A DNA stretch of 22,269 nt from Phycisphaerales bacterium UBA4658 (GTDB lineage: Bacteria > Planctomycetota > Phycisphaerae > Phycisphaerales > UBA1924). The stretch spans positions 38,068 through 60,336 of the forward strand of contig DHLW01000194.1 of the NCBI GenBank assembly GCA_002405485.1. Direction: 5' to 3'. Of this stretch, positions 1-7,400 are shown one piece after another (positions within the stretch are counted from its first letter, which is position 1; every line of letters starts with the position of its first letter). The position numbers and the translations under genes were made by a program. Under the pieces are notes generated by a model. The model did not search any database and had not been told where the DNA came from. It saw only the letters and a program-made list of their open reading frames with translations.

Positions 1-1
1 G

Positions 2-511
2 AGCGCGGGGACGACATACGCGTTACGGGCCCAGAGCTTCAGCGCGTTCGAGGCGGGGAACATCCGCATGCGCATCACCCCGGTGGCGTCGCTCGGGGCA
101 TGCTGCCTGTCCACGCGATTCGAGTGCACGCTCACCGACGCGTCGCGGTGCTCCGGGCTGTTTGTCGCCGACGCCGCGTGCGGGCCGGAAATCTGCCCGA
201 CGGCCTGCTGCCGGGGGGCTACGTGCGCGCTGGTGATCGCCTCGGCGTGCGTCGCGCCGGTCGGAGTGTCGGCCGGGGTTGTGCCCGTGCTGACGAGCGT
301 GGCGTGCAACGGAGCGTCGCTCACCAGCCCGTGCTGCATCGCGGACTACAACAAGATCGGGGGAGTGACGGTCCTGGACATCCTCGACTATCTGAACGAC
401 TGGTTTCAGCAGTCCCCTCTGGCGGCCACCGGGACGGACGGAACCACAGCCACCCCGACGGTGGCCCAGCTCTTCAACTTCCTGGACGCCTGGTTCGCCG
501 GGTGCCCGTGA
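2..511 (+). CDS. Secreted Cys-rich GC-type dockerin protein, 5'-truncated by window edge
   Basis: The reading frame is open from base 2, so the start lies outside the window; 169 residues are visible. The first ~30 resemble the end of a PPC-like beta domain (GNIRMRITPV). Two Cys-rich units follow (GACC... and ACCRGATC...). The C-terminus (332-508) is a dockerin-like pair of helices, LDILDYLNDWF and LFNFLDAWFAGCP. The protein ends in -GCP rather than the usual -GC. The last Cys unit plus tail closely parallels the end of the protein at 2731-4860, so the two are probably paralogues. By family knowledge such tails anchor or sort exported proteins; the role of the missing N-terminal part cannot be told. 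A 6-bp hairpin at 525-544 follows, without a T-run, so it is weak as a terminator. Confidence 0.85.
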   Translation, partial: SAGTTYALRAQSFSAFEAGNIRMRITPVASLGACCLSTRFECTLTDASRCSGLFVADAACGPEICPTACCRGATCALVIASACVAPVGVSAGVVPVLTSVACNGASLTSPCCIADYNKIGGVTVLDILDYLNDWFQQSPLAATGTDGTTATPTVAQLFNFLDAWFAGCP

Positions 512-774
512 ATAGCGACCCTTACGACGTGCGAACAAACGTCGCCCAAGAGTCACGAGTTCTGCCCGTGGACGCATCGGCCGGCGCGGGTTGTCGGGAA
601 GTGTGGCCGAGAAGCGATCAATATGGCAAGATTGGATGATCTGGATCGTTCAGAATCTCGGACCTGGTCCGTGTGAGGGTGGTTCTCGGGTCATGGGTTC
701 GGAATGGGGCGTTGGTTCGGGTGGAGTTCTCGGACATCGGGGGCGTGGGTCGTCGTTCGACAGAGGAGGTTCCG

Positions 775-2514
775 ATGGTCGTGTCCGCTCTTGCCAGGAT
801 GTTGGCTCGTGGGGGCGCCGCTGCGCTGTGTTGCGCTGCCGCGCTGATTGGGTCAACGGCTTCGGCGCAACCTGCGCCGACGAACGCCGGGGCGTGCTGC
901 TTTCAGACAAACTCCGGGGTGGTGGCGTGCCAGGTCCTGACGGAGGCCTTGTGCCTGCAGCAGGGCGGGACGTTCCGCGGGGTCGGGGTGACGTGTGCGG
1001 CGGCGCAGTGTCCAGGGTTGGCGCCCGGGGCGTGCTGCGTGGACGGGTTTGCCGGTCCGCTGTGCATCATCGCGCCGAGCGAGGCGGAGTGCCTTCGGGC
1101 GACGGGCGGTCGATGGTTCGGGGCGGGATCATCGTGCGCGAACATCTCGTGCGGACCGCCACCGGTGACCGGCGCGTGCTGCCTGACGTCGCCCAACGGG
1201 ACGTTCTGCCAGGTGCGAACCGAGGCGGGGTGCGCGGACGCCGGGGGCGTGTGGCGTGGGGCGGCGACGACGTGTGATCCGACGAGCTGTCCGCAGCCCG
1301 CGCCGACGGGCGCGTGCTGTCTGACGGCGTCGACTGCGCCGCTGGTGCCGTGCGTGATCACCACAGAGGCGCGATGTCGGGACACCGCCGGCGGGGTGTG
1401 GAGGGGCGCGGGCTCGGCATGCCAGCCCGATCCGTGCAACACGGCGCCGACGGGCGCGTGCTGCGTGCCGATCGCGACGACGCCGGGCGGATCGACCTGC
1501 GTGATCAAGACGCTGGCGGACTGCACGGCGATGCAGGGCCGCTGGCTGGGCCCGAACTCGGCGTGCACGAACACCTCGTGCGCTCTTCGCGGCGCGTGCT
1601 GCCTGGCCGCGTCGACGGGCACGACCGGGTGCGTGATCCTGAGCGAGGCGGACTGCCGAGCGCGGAACGGAACGTATCGGGGGAACAACACGATGTGCAC
1701 GAGCACGTCGTGTCCGCCGCCGACCCCGCGCGGGGCGTGCTGCCTTCCGGCGCTGACGACGGCGAACGTCCTGTGCATCGTGGTGACCCGAGCCGACTGC
1801 GACACCCGGCAAGGGACGTATCGGGGCGACGGCACGACGTGCACGGCAACGACGTGTCCGCAGCCGACGCCGCGCGGGGCCTGCTGCCTGCGTGACCCGG
1901 CGGCGGGAACGACGACGTGCCAGGTGCTGACGCAGGCGGACTGTGCGGCGGCGCAGGGCGTGTATCGCGGGAACAACGTGGCGTGCACGAACGACACGTG
2001 CGCGCCGCGCGGGGCCTGCTGCAACCCGTCGATCCTGGGCGCGCCGCTGGCGTGCGTGACGACGACGCAGGCGGTGTGCGATCGGATCGGCGGGACGTTC
2101 ATCGCCAACACGCCGTGCTCGCCGACGACGGTGTGTCCGCCGGCGGCGGCGCGTGGCGCCTGCTGCGTGCGGACGCCGAACGGGCCGAGTTGCGTGGTGA
2201 CGACGCGGGCGCGGTGCGACGCGGCCCAGGGCGTGTACCGCGGGGACAACCTGCCGTGCTCACCCGCGGCGTGTCCTCGGCCGTGCACGTGCGACTGGGA
2301 CCAGAGCGGCGGCGTGACGCCGGTCGATCTGAGCGTGTTCATCAACGCGTTCCTTGCCGGCAACGCCGACTACAACGGCGATGGCGTGACCAACAACGTC
2401 GATCTGATGGAGTTCATCAACTGCTACACCAATCCACCGGCGAGCTGCTTCCCGCAGCCGCAACCGGTGCTGGTGCCGGTCAGCGCGTCACCGCAGGCCG
2501 AGCCGCGGCAGTGA
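775..2514 (+). CDS. Secreted protein made of ten six-Cys repeats plus a variant dockerin
   Basis: 579 residues from ATG 775, chosen because AGAGGAGG (762-769) sits 5 nt upstream and a signal peptide follows directly (hydrophobic residues ~15-28, cleavage likely after ASA at 31). An in-frame start at 673 exists but would bury the signal peptide. Residues 39-501 are ten tandem units of ~43-49 residues, each beginning GACC and carrying six cysteines. Residues ~503-555 are two EF-hand-like dockerin halves (DWDQSGGVTPVDLSVFINAF; DYNGDGVTNNVDLMEFINCY). Unlike its neighbours it does not end in GC: a Pro/Gln-rich tail of ~25 residues follows. It is probably exported and disulphide-rich. I do not recognise a function. 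It lies between two related secreted Cys-rich proteins and ends with its own terminator at 2580-2614. Confidence 0.9.
   Translation: MVVSALARMLARGGAAALCCAAALIGSTASAQPAPTNAGACCFQTNSGVVACQVLTEALCLQQGGTFRGVGVTCAAAQCPGLAPGACCVDGFAGPLCIIAPSEAECLRATGGRWFGAGSSCANISCGPPPVTGACCLTSPNGTFCQVRTEAGCADAGGVWRGAATTCDPTSCPQPAPTGACCLTASTAPLVPCVITTEARCRDTAGGVWRGAGSACQPDPCNTAPTGACCVPIATTPGGSTCVIKTLADCTAMQGRWLGPNSACTNTSCALRGACCLAASTGTTGCVILSEADCRARNGTYRGNNTMCTSTSCPPPTPRGACCLPALTTANVLCIVVTRADCDTRQGTYRGDGTTCTATTCPQPTPRGACCLRDPAAGTTTCQVLTQADCAAAQGVYRGNNVACTNDTCAPRGACCNPSILGAPLACVTTTQAVCDRIGGTFIANTPCSPTTVCPPAAARGACCVRTPNGPSCVVTTRARCDAAQGVYRGDNLPCSPAACPRPCTCDWDQSGGVTPVDLSVFINAFLAGNADYNGDGVTNNVDLMEFINCYTNPPASCFPQPQPVLVPVSASPQAEPRQ
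889..2277 (+). repeat. Ten tandem six-cysteine GACC repeats (coding)
   Basis: The translated array has ten units of ~43-49 codons. Each follows the pattern GACC, then C after about 8-13 residues, C about 7 residues later, an aromatic-x-G or RG turn, then C-x(4-5)-C, often followed by P. Units are diverged at the DNA level but keep all cysteines, which points to selection on a disulphide fold rather than recent expansion. Similar units occur two times in the gene ending at 511 and about four times in the gene ending at 4860. Confidence 0.9.
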
Positions 2515-2579
2515 TTTGAGAGCATGGAGCGATTCGGAACCGGACCAAACCCGGGCCGATGGACTCACAGAATCGTGCC

Positions 2580-2614
2580 AAAAGGCCCTTTCCGAACAGG
2601 AGGGGCCTTTTCTT
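2580..2614 (+). terminator. Rho-independent terminator after the ten-repeat gene
   Basis: Nine-bp perfect stem: AAAAGGCCC (2580-2588) pairs with GGGCCTTTT (2603-2611), loop 14 nt, with the T-rich end running to TCTT at 2614. It lies 66 nt after the stop codon at 2514, so the next dockerin gene probably has its own promoter. Confidence 0.75.
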
Positions 2615-2730
2615 ATGAAATATCTGAGGAACACTCCAAGCCTCAGATCGCGCAGAGTGCGCGGGAACCATGGTCCAGTTCGTCACACTCGCACGCCGTG
2701 AGAGCGTGCGGCATCTGCTCGGAGGAATCG

Positions 2731-4860
2731 ATGTCGGCCCGCTCCCGTTGTCTGGGTCTCGTGTTTGGCTTGTGCGGCGCTCTCGGACTGGTGGGGACCG
2801 CCGGCGCGCAGGTGGTGATCAGCCAGGTCTGGGGTGGAGGCGGGGCTCGCAGCGACGGGCCGGACTCGGACCTTGTCGAGCTTTTCAACACGGGCACTAT
2901 GCCGGTGGATCTGTCGACCTATTCGCTGCAGTTCCGGAATCAGTCGGTGTCCGGCGCGTGGACTGTCCGGAACCTCTCGGGCATCATCCAGCCGAAGCAG
3001 TATCTGCTGGTCAAGACCTTCACGCCGACGTTTCCATCGGGCTTTGCGGTAACGGCGGACATTACGCTGTCGCCGACGTTCGATTTCTCGGTCAATCGCG
3101 GGCAGATCGCGCTGGTGTCGAACGCCGCCGCGCTGCCCTCGGGACTGTGCCCCACGGCGGGGCAGTATGTCGATTTCTTCGGGTATGGCGACAATCTCGG
3201 CGCCGGGTGCACGAGTTCGGGGACCTTCTGCGCCGATTGCCGCGAAGGCGCCGGGTACGCGGACAACGCCCAGGGCGGCAACTCGAGCACGTCAACGATC
3301 TGGCAGCGGCGCGTGTGCGGCGGGCTTCAGGACACGAACAACAATCGCAACGACTTTGAGCTTGTCGGACCGGGCACCAGCAGGCCGTCGGTGTTCCGCA
3401 ACGCATTGTCGCCCCGCAATGATGGCATCTCGCTCACAGCGAGCATGAACCCGGGGCCGCTGACGCCGAACACGCTTTCGGCTGGGGCGCCGGGTTCGGC
3501 GATCACGCTGACGGTGCTCAGTTCCAGCGTGTGCGGGATCGTGTCCGGGGTGAACGCGAATCTCACCTCTATCGGTGGCGGGGCGAGCGTACCGATGGGC
3601 ATCAGCGGAGTCGGTGTGTTCGTGCTGAACACGAGCATCGGCGGAGCGGTGGCGCCCGGGCCGAAGTCGATCACCTTCACCGGGTCCAGCGGCGCTCTGG
3701 TCGGGCAGACGACGCTTGACATCATCGTGACGCAGAGCAACAACGAGTGCTCGGCTCCGATCACCATCAGCGGCGCTGCGCCGACCTGGTCCAATCTCGG
3801 AGCGACCGCAACCTTCGACACTGATCCGAACGACCTTGACCCCCCACTGCCGTATTGCGCGGCGTTCACCGGCGGCCAGGTCTTCAACGACGCGTGGTAT
3901 CTGTGGACTGCGCCGACGAGCGACACCTACACGATCTCGACGCAGGCGAGCACGCCGACGAACTTTGACGCTCGGCTGGTGATCTGGGACGGCGCGACCT
4001 GCCTGCCCAGCACGTGCATCGCGGGCAACGACAACACGTTCGTCTTTCCGGGCGGGCCCGCGCTGGTCACGTTCAGTGCGATCGCGGGTCAGCAGTATCT
4101 GATCCAGGTCGGTTCTTCGGGCGAAGGACTGCGCACCGCGGGCGGTGTGTTCTCGATCTCGACCGGAACGCCGGGCGGTGCGTGCTGCACGCCGCAGAAC
4201 ACGTGCGTGGTGGTGGCCGATCAGGCGGCGTGCGATGCGGCCGGCGGGTTCGGCTTTACCTTCGGCGCAACGTGCTCGGGCATCGGCGCTCCGGACTGCT
4301 CGCCAAGGGGGACGTGCTGCCTGACCAGCGGCGGATGCCTGACGAATGTCACGCAGGTGCGCTGCAGCGTGGAGACCGAGTTCCTGAGCTGGACGCAGGG
4401 CGGGGATTGCGGCATCTGCCCGGTGGGCGGGCGCTGCTGCCAGCCGAGCGGATGCACGACGGTGATCGAGGCCAACTGCCCGAACGCGGCGGTGAACTGG
4501 ACGGCGGGTCTGTCGTGCATCACGGACCCATGTCCGCAGATCAGCCAGGTGTGCTGCCGCGGCGCGACGTGCTACACGGTGGTGAACACGGCGAACTGCG
4601 TGGTGCTGCCGGGATCGGGCGCGGGCGTTGCGGTGGTGTCATCGTCGAGCACGTGCAACGCGTCGGGCACGGCGAACACGCCGTGCTGCTATGCGGACTA
4701 TGACAAGACCGCGGGCATTCAAGTGGCGGACATCTTCGCGTTCCTGAACGACTGGTTCGCGTCGATCGGAAGTGCGAACACGGGCGGCGACCCGGTGGGC
4801 GCGCCGACGGTGGATGCGATCTTCGACTTCCTGAACGCGTGGTTCGCGGGCGGTTGCTGA
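2731..4860 (+). CDS. Secreted lamin-tail / PPC-like / Cys-rich protein with GC-type dockerin
   Basis: 709 residues. ATG 2731 is chosen because GGAGGA (2721-2726) precedes it and a signal peptide follows (residues 1-27, likely cleavage after AGA/Q); the frame is open further upstream but without signal-peptide logic. Residues ~27-215 match a lamin-tail domain (VVISQVWGGGG, DLVELFNTG, PVDLSTYSLQF). Residues ~240-335 look Ig-like. Residues ~337-478 are a PPC-like beta domain (NECSAPITI, NDAWYLWTAP, YLIQVGSSG). About four Cys-rich units follow, and residues 652-709 form the GC-type dockerin (DIFAFLNDWF, FDFLNAWFAGGC). It is likely exported and surface-attached. Lamin-tail domains often accompany extracellular nucleases or adhesins, but no catalytic domain is visible. 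A 7-bp hairpin (2690-2710) lies just upstream of the ribosome site. Confidence 0.92.
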   Translation: MSARSRCLGLVFGLCGALGLVGTAGAQVVISQVWGGGGARSDGPDSDLVELFNTGTMPVDLSTYSLQFRNQSVSGAWTVRNLSGIIQPKQYLLVKTFTPTFPSGFAVTADITLSPTFDFSVNRGQIALVSNAAALPSGLCPTAGQYVDFFGYGDNLGAGCTSSGTFCADCREGAGYADNAQGGNSSTSTIWQRRVCGGLQDTNNNRNDFELVGPGTSRPSVFRNALSPRNDGISLTASMNPGPLTPNTLSAGAPGSAITLTVLSSSVCGIVSGVNANLTSIGGGASVPMGISGVGVFVLNTSIGGAVAPGPKSITFTGSSGALVGQTTLDIIVTQSNNECSAPITISGAAPTWSNLGATATFDTDPNDLDPPLPYCAAFTGGQVFNDAWYLWTAPTSDTYTISTQASTPTNFDARLVIWDGATCLPSTCIAGNDNTFVFPGGPALVTFSAIAGQQYLIQVGSSGEGLRTAGGVFSISTGTPGGACCTPQNTCVVVADQAACDAAGGFGFTFGATCSGIGAPDCSPRGTCCLTSGGCLTNVTQVRCSVETEFLSWTQGGDCGICPVGGRCCQPSGCTTVIEANCPNAAVNWTAGLSCITDPCPQISQVCCRGATCYTVVNTANCVVLPGSGAGVAVVSSSSTCNASGTANTPCCYADYDKTAGIQVADIFAFLNDWFASIGSANTGGDPVGAPTVDAIFDFLNAWFAGGC

Positions 4861-4928
4861 GCACAATCGGCTGGCGCTCGGAGCGTTCCGGGTGCAGTTG
4901 AGACTGCAACTCACCTTGTGTTTTTTCG

Positions 4929-4967
4929 CGTGCCGAGTTGCTTTTGCAGCTCGGCACGTTATCTTTC
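4929..4967 (+). terminator. Hairpin terminator after the lamin-tail dockerin gene
   Basis: Thirteen-bp stem, 4929-4941 with 4946-4958 (one G-T pair), around a TTTT loop, followed by TTATCTTTC. It lies 68 nt after the stop codon at 4860. Confidence 0.7.
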
Positions 4968-5011
4968 TGCCCGATGCGGGGCGAGCTCGCATCTTTTTGG
5001 AAGAGGTTCGC

Positions 5012-5158
5012 ATGTCTGGTTCATTCACACATACCTTCGGCGCCGTTGATCGATATCTCGATCGATCGGGACGCTGCACAATCCCCGGCATGGGCGATCT
5101 GGGCAACCAGTGGCCATTGTCGGCGGAGAACGCAGGGTTTGGGAGGATGTCGGCCTAA
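5012..5158 (+). CDS. Possible 48-residue small protein (or terminator-bounded small RNA)
   Basis: ATG 5012 is preceded by GGAAGAGG (4999-5006) at a normal distance. The ORF runs 48 codons to TAA (5156-5158), and a strong terminator begins 28 nt later. The peptide begins MSGSFTHTFGAVDRYL, has one Cys and no recognisable domain, membrane segment or signal peptide. Third-position G+C is low compared with the sure genes, which argues against coding. A hairpin at 5048-5067 lies inside it, so the interval could instead be an untranslated RNA. Real transcription is more likely than translation. Confidence 0.3.
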   Translation: MSGSFTHTFGAVDRYLDRSGRCTIPGMGDLGNQWPLSAENAGFGRMSA

Positions 5159-5186
5159 GGACAGCGGTCTGCAACGAGCAGATTTC

Positions 5187-5226
5187 CGCGGCCCTGGGGA
5201 CGACCTCCCCGGGGCCGCGATCGTTT
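5187..5226 (+). terminator. Strong GC-rich terminator upstream of the tRNA
   Basis: Stem 5187-5199 with 5207-5219: eight GC-rich pairs, one T-G pair, then four G-C pairs, loop of seven. It is followed by ATCGTTTT. No established gene ends just upstream, so it suggests a transcript across about 4968-5226. Confidence 0.7.
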
Positions 5227-5436
5227 TGCGGCCTTTGGGGTGCTGAAACACATCGGCTACATCGAACCTTGTGGACGCAAGGAGTGCTGTCATTATGTCC
5301 GAACAGTGTTTGTGAGTTTCAACATTGTCCCCACCGATTGCTGTGCTGCCGGCTCGGCGAGCCGCTCGTGGCCTCTGCGCCATAGGCGTTGCTCCGCCAT
5401 GTTCCGACGACAGCGTCGAAAACGCGATCCGTGGTT

Positions 5437-5509
5437 GGATCACTAGCTCAATTGGTAGAGCAACGGGTTCATAATCCGTCGGTCTTGGGTTCGACTCCCA
5501 AGTGATCAC
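5437..5509 (+). tRNA. tRNA with CAT anticodon, probably elongator tRNA-Met (or Ile2)
   Basis: Full cloverleaf of 73 nt. D-stem GCTC/GAGC with an 8-nt loop containing GG; anticodon stem 5463-5467/5475-5479 with loop TTCATAA (CAT at 5470-5472); variable region of 5 nt; T-stem TTGGG/CCCAA with loop TTCGACT. The acceptor stem pairs at six positions, but position 1 (G5437) faces A5508, a mismatch. The D-stem pair at 11-24 is C-G and the anticodon stem is GGG/TCC, both unlike a bacterial initiator, so elongator Met or lysidine-modified Ile2 fits better. CCA is not encoded. Confidence 0.9.
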
Positions 5510-5596
5510 CCGTGAACGAGAGTTCACAGATCGAGCGCCCGCAAGGGCGATCTCACACGTGCGTGCGGGGCTTGTTGGTTCACGGAGGCCGCCGTG

Positions 5597-5989
5597 ATGG
5601 GCGAGCAAGAGCCGGATGCCAGAGCGCGTGTTGTCTCGGTTTCGGCCGAGATGACTCGGGCGGAGGCGGAAGGACTTGCGAACCCATCACGGACCGTTCA
5701 GGAAGCCATGCGATCGGAACGCATGCGCTCGGGCAACACGCCTTTGAAGCGTCGAAGAATCATCCTGGCACGCTCGCACCGGGGAGAGGGTGCCGCGGGC
5801 GGCGGGGATGAGGACTCGGCACAGAGAAGGCGCAGCACCCGGACGCACGCACCGATCCCGCTTCATCCTGCACGGGGCCGAGCACGATCCGACGGCTTCG
5901 CACGTGCATTCAGAGTTGGTTTGATTTGTTTTGGTTGGCAGACGCACCGGAGATTCCTGGTGCGCGTTTCGGAAAGGTCTACACCATGA
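5597..5989 (+). CDS. Doubtful small ORF, stop overlapping the slipin start
   Basis: 130 codons from ATG 5597, with GGAGG at 5584-5588 (8 nt upstream) and an alternative GTG at 5594. Its TGA (5987-5989) overlaps the slipin ATG as ATGA, the usual layout of coupled genes. Against it: an Arg-rich, low-complexity product with no known domain, and third-position G+C clearly below the established genes, especially toward the 3' end. A small hairpin, CGCCC-GCAA-GGGCG (5536-5549), lies between the tRNA and this ORF. This may simply be the slipin leader region. Confidence 0.25.
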   Translation: MGEQEPDARARVVSVSAEMTRAEAEGLANPSRTVQEAMRSERMRSGNTPLKRRRIILARSHRGEGAAGGGDEDSAQRRRSTRTHAPIPLHPARGRARSDGFARAFRVGLICFGWQTHRRFLVRVSERSTP

Positions 5990-7125
5990 TCCTCAATCGA
6001 GTCACTGTCCGCATCCGCAAGCACGAGCGTGGGCTGGTCTTCCGCTTCGGCGACTATGTGCGCTCGCTTGGTCCGGGCGAGTATCGCCTGTGGGCGCGCC
6101 TGCGCAGCAAGGCGCGGGCCGAGGTCGAGGTGGTCAGCACGCTGAAGAGCCGCCTCGAGCACCCGCTGATGGACGCGCTGCTGAAGGACCCGGATCTCGC
6201 CGGCCAGCTGACGGTCATCGACCTGACGCAGTCGCAGCGCGCTCTGGTCTGGCTGGACGGACGACTGAGCGGGCTGCTGGGCCCGGGTCGCCACGTCTAC
6301 TGGAACCAGCCGCTGCAAGTCGAGGTCGAGCGATTCGACATCAAGTCGCTGCGCTTCGAGCACTCTCTCGTGGATCAGGTGCTGCAGCTCAAGGGAGCGC
6401 AGGATCATCTCGAGGCGGTGTCTGTCGTGCCGGAGTCGGCCGTGCTGCTGTACCGCAACGGCGCGCTGGTGGATCGGCTTGGGCCGGGCCAGCACGTGCT
6501 GTGGAAGGGCGCGGGCCAGCTCGGCTATCGCACGGTGGATCTGCGCGAGAAGACGGCCGACGTCTCGGGCCAGGAGATCATGACCGCTGACAAGCTCACG
6601 CTGCGCGTGAATCTGACGGTGGTCTATCAAGTGGTGGACGCGCTCAAGAGCGTGAGCGTGACCGAGAGCGCCGACCAGTCGCTGTATCGCGAGGCCCAGC
6701 TTGCGCTGCGCGCCGCGATCGGCGGCCGCACGCTTGACCAGCTGCTGGGCGACAAGCTCAGCGTTGGTCTGGAGGTGTCCAAGGCGCTCGAGGCCCGCGC
6801 CGGAGAGTTCGGCGTGAAGCTCAAGAGCGTCGGTCTGCGCGACATCGTGCTGCCGGGCGACATGAAGGCGATCCTGAACCAGGTCGTGGAGGCGGAGCGC
6901 AAGGCCCAGGCCGAGCTCATCCGCCGACGCGAGGAGACGGCGTCGGTGCGCAGCCAGGCGAACACGGCCCGGCTGCTGGCCGAGAACCCGACGCTGGCGC
7001 GTGTCCGCGAGCTGGAACTGCTCAAGGACGTGCTCAGCGGGACGAAGGCGACGTTCGTGTTTGGCCAGGGCGACCTGGCCGAGCAGGTGCGTGCGCTGGT
7101 CTCTGGTTCGGGAGACAAGGCGTAA
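5986..7125 (+). CDS. Slipin / SPFH (band 7) family protein
   Basis: 379 residues from ATG 5986, preceded by GGAAAGG (5971-5977). Residues ~140-310 match the SPFH domain: entry motif ESAVLLYRNGALVDRLGPGQH, then VDLREKTADVSGQEIMTADK and LTLRVNLTVVYQVVD. Residues ~300-340 are a charged coiled coil (EAERKAQAELIRRREE), typical of oligomerising stomatin/prohibitin relatives, and a C-terminal oligomerisation segment follows. The LGPG turn occurs three times (residues 29-31, 99-101, 166-168), each preceded by an R/S-x-L-V/L-hydrophobic strand, so the N-terminal part looks like a threefold module. No transmembrane hairpin is visible, unlike classic stomatins. Role: membrane-associated scaffold by family; substrate unknown. 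It looks monocistronic, with two hairpins downstream. Confidence 0.92.
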   Translation: MILNRVTVRIRKHERGLVFRFGDYVRSLGPGEYRLWARLRSKARAEVEVVSTLKSRLEHPLMDALLKDPDLAGQLTVIDLTQSQRALVWLDGRLSGLLGPGRHVYWNQPLQVEVERFDIKSLRFEHSLVDQVLQLKGAQDHLEAVSVVPESAVLLYRNGALVDRLGPGQHVLWKGAGQLGYRTVDLREKTADVSGQEIMTADKLTLRVNLTVVYQVVDALKSVSVTESADQSLYREAQLALRAAIGGRTLDQLLGDKLSVGLEVSKALEARAGEFGVKLKSVGLRDIVLPGDMKAILNQVVEAERKAQAELIRRREETASVRSQANTARLLAENPTLARVRELELLKDVLSGTKATFVFGQGDLAEQVRALVSGSGDKA

Positions 7126-7169
7126 GCGCAGCTCGGCTTCATCCGGCGTGCGCACGAGAGGCCGCGGAG

Positions 7170-7202
7170 GGCGGCTCGCGGGGTCTACGCGCGCGAGCCG
7201 CC
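7170..7202 (+). terminator. GC-rich hairpin downstream of slipin gene
   Basis: Eleven-bp perfect stem, GGCGGCTCGCG (7170-7180) with its complement at 7192-7202, loop of 11, located 44 nt after the slipin stop. No T-run follows immediately, so this may be an RNA-stabilising hairpin or an imperfect terminator. Confidence 0.5.
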
Positions 7203-7270
7203 GGTCGGCGGCAGGTTTGTCACTTGGTCACCAGCGCAGCCGCACGGTCGTGCGTCGCGTGCTTGAGTCG

Positions 7271-7308
7271 CGGAGCGCTCCTTTTCTGCGGGGCGCTCCG
7301 CCTTCTTT
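7271..7308 (+). terminator. Second hairpin before gatB
   Basis: CGGAGCGC (7271-7278) pairs with GCGCTCCG (7293-7300) across a 14-nt loop and is followed by the pyrimidine run CCTTCTTTC. Better terminator context than the hairpin at 7170, about 90 nt before the gatB start. Confidence 0.55.
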
Positions 7309-7400
7309 CATGATCTGCGATGGCTCTCGGCACACGTGCCAGCCGAGTGCGAGTGACGCTCGCGTCGGACGCCTGTTGACCTGGCGTTGTACGATCGGGC

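Larger units (their letters stand above)
4861..5436. other. Non-coding or weakly coding interval with two terminator hairpins
   Basis: No convincing conventional gene in 576 bp. It holds two strong hairpins (4929-4967 and 5187-5226), a candidate 48-codon ORF between them, and a palindromic hairpin GATCGAT/ATCGATC at 5048-5067. From 5227 to the tRNA I see no supported gene; overlapping frames there lack ribosome sites and recognisable domains. It presumably includes the tRNA promoter, but no clear -35/-10 pair can be assigned. Confidence 0.6.

Noticed and set aside
889..2277. Regular repeats resembling a CRISPR-like array
   Set aside because: The period is ~130-150 bp, copies are diverged in DNA, and the repetition is explained by tandem protein units with conserved cysteines.
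903..2363. 486-codon open frame on the - strand
   Set aside because: Antisense shadow of the Cys-repeat array; its apparent repeats simply mirror the + strand units.
2731..4860. Extracellular nuclease of the lamin-tail type
   Set aside because: The lamin-tail-like domain is there, but no endonuclease/exonuclease/phosphatase domain follows.
5437..5509. Initiator tRNA-fMet
   Set aside because: C11-G24 and the G31-T39 pair in the anticodon stem are elongator-like; only the 1-72 mismatch favours an initiator.
5863..7155. 430-codon open frame on the - strand
   Set aside because: Antisense to the slipin gene, whose family motifs are unambiguous.
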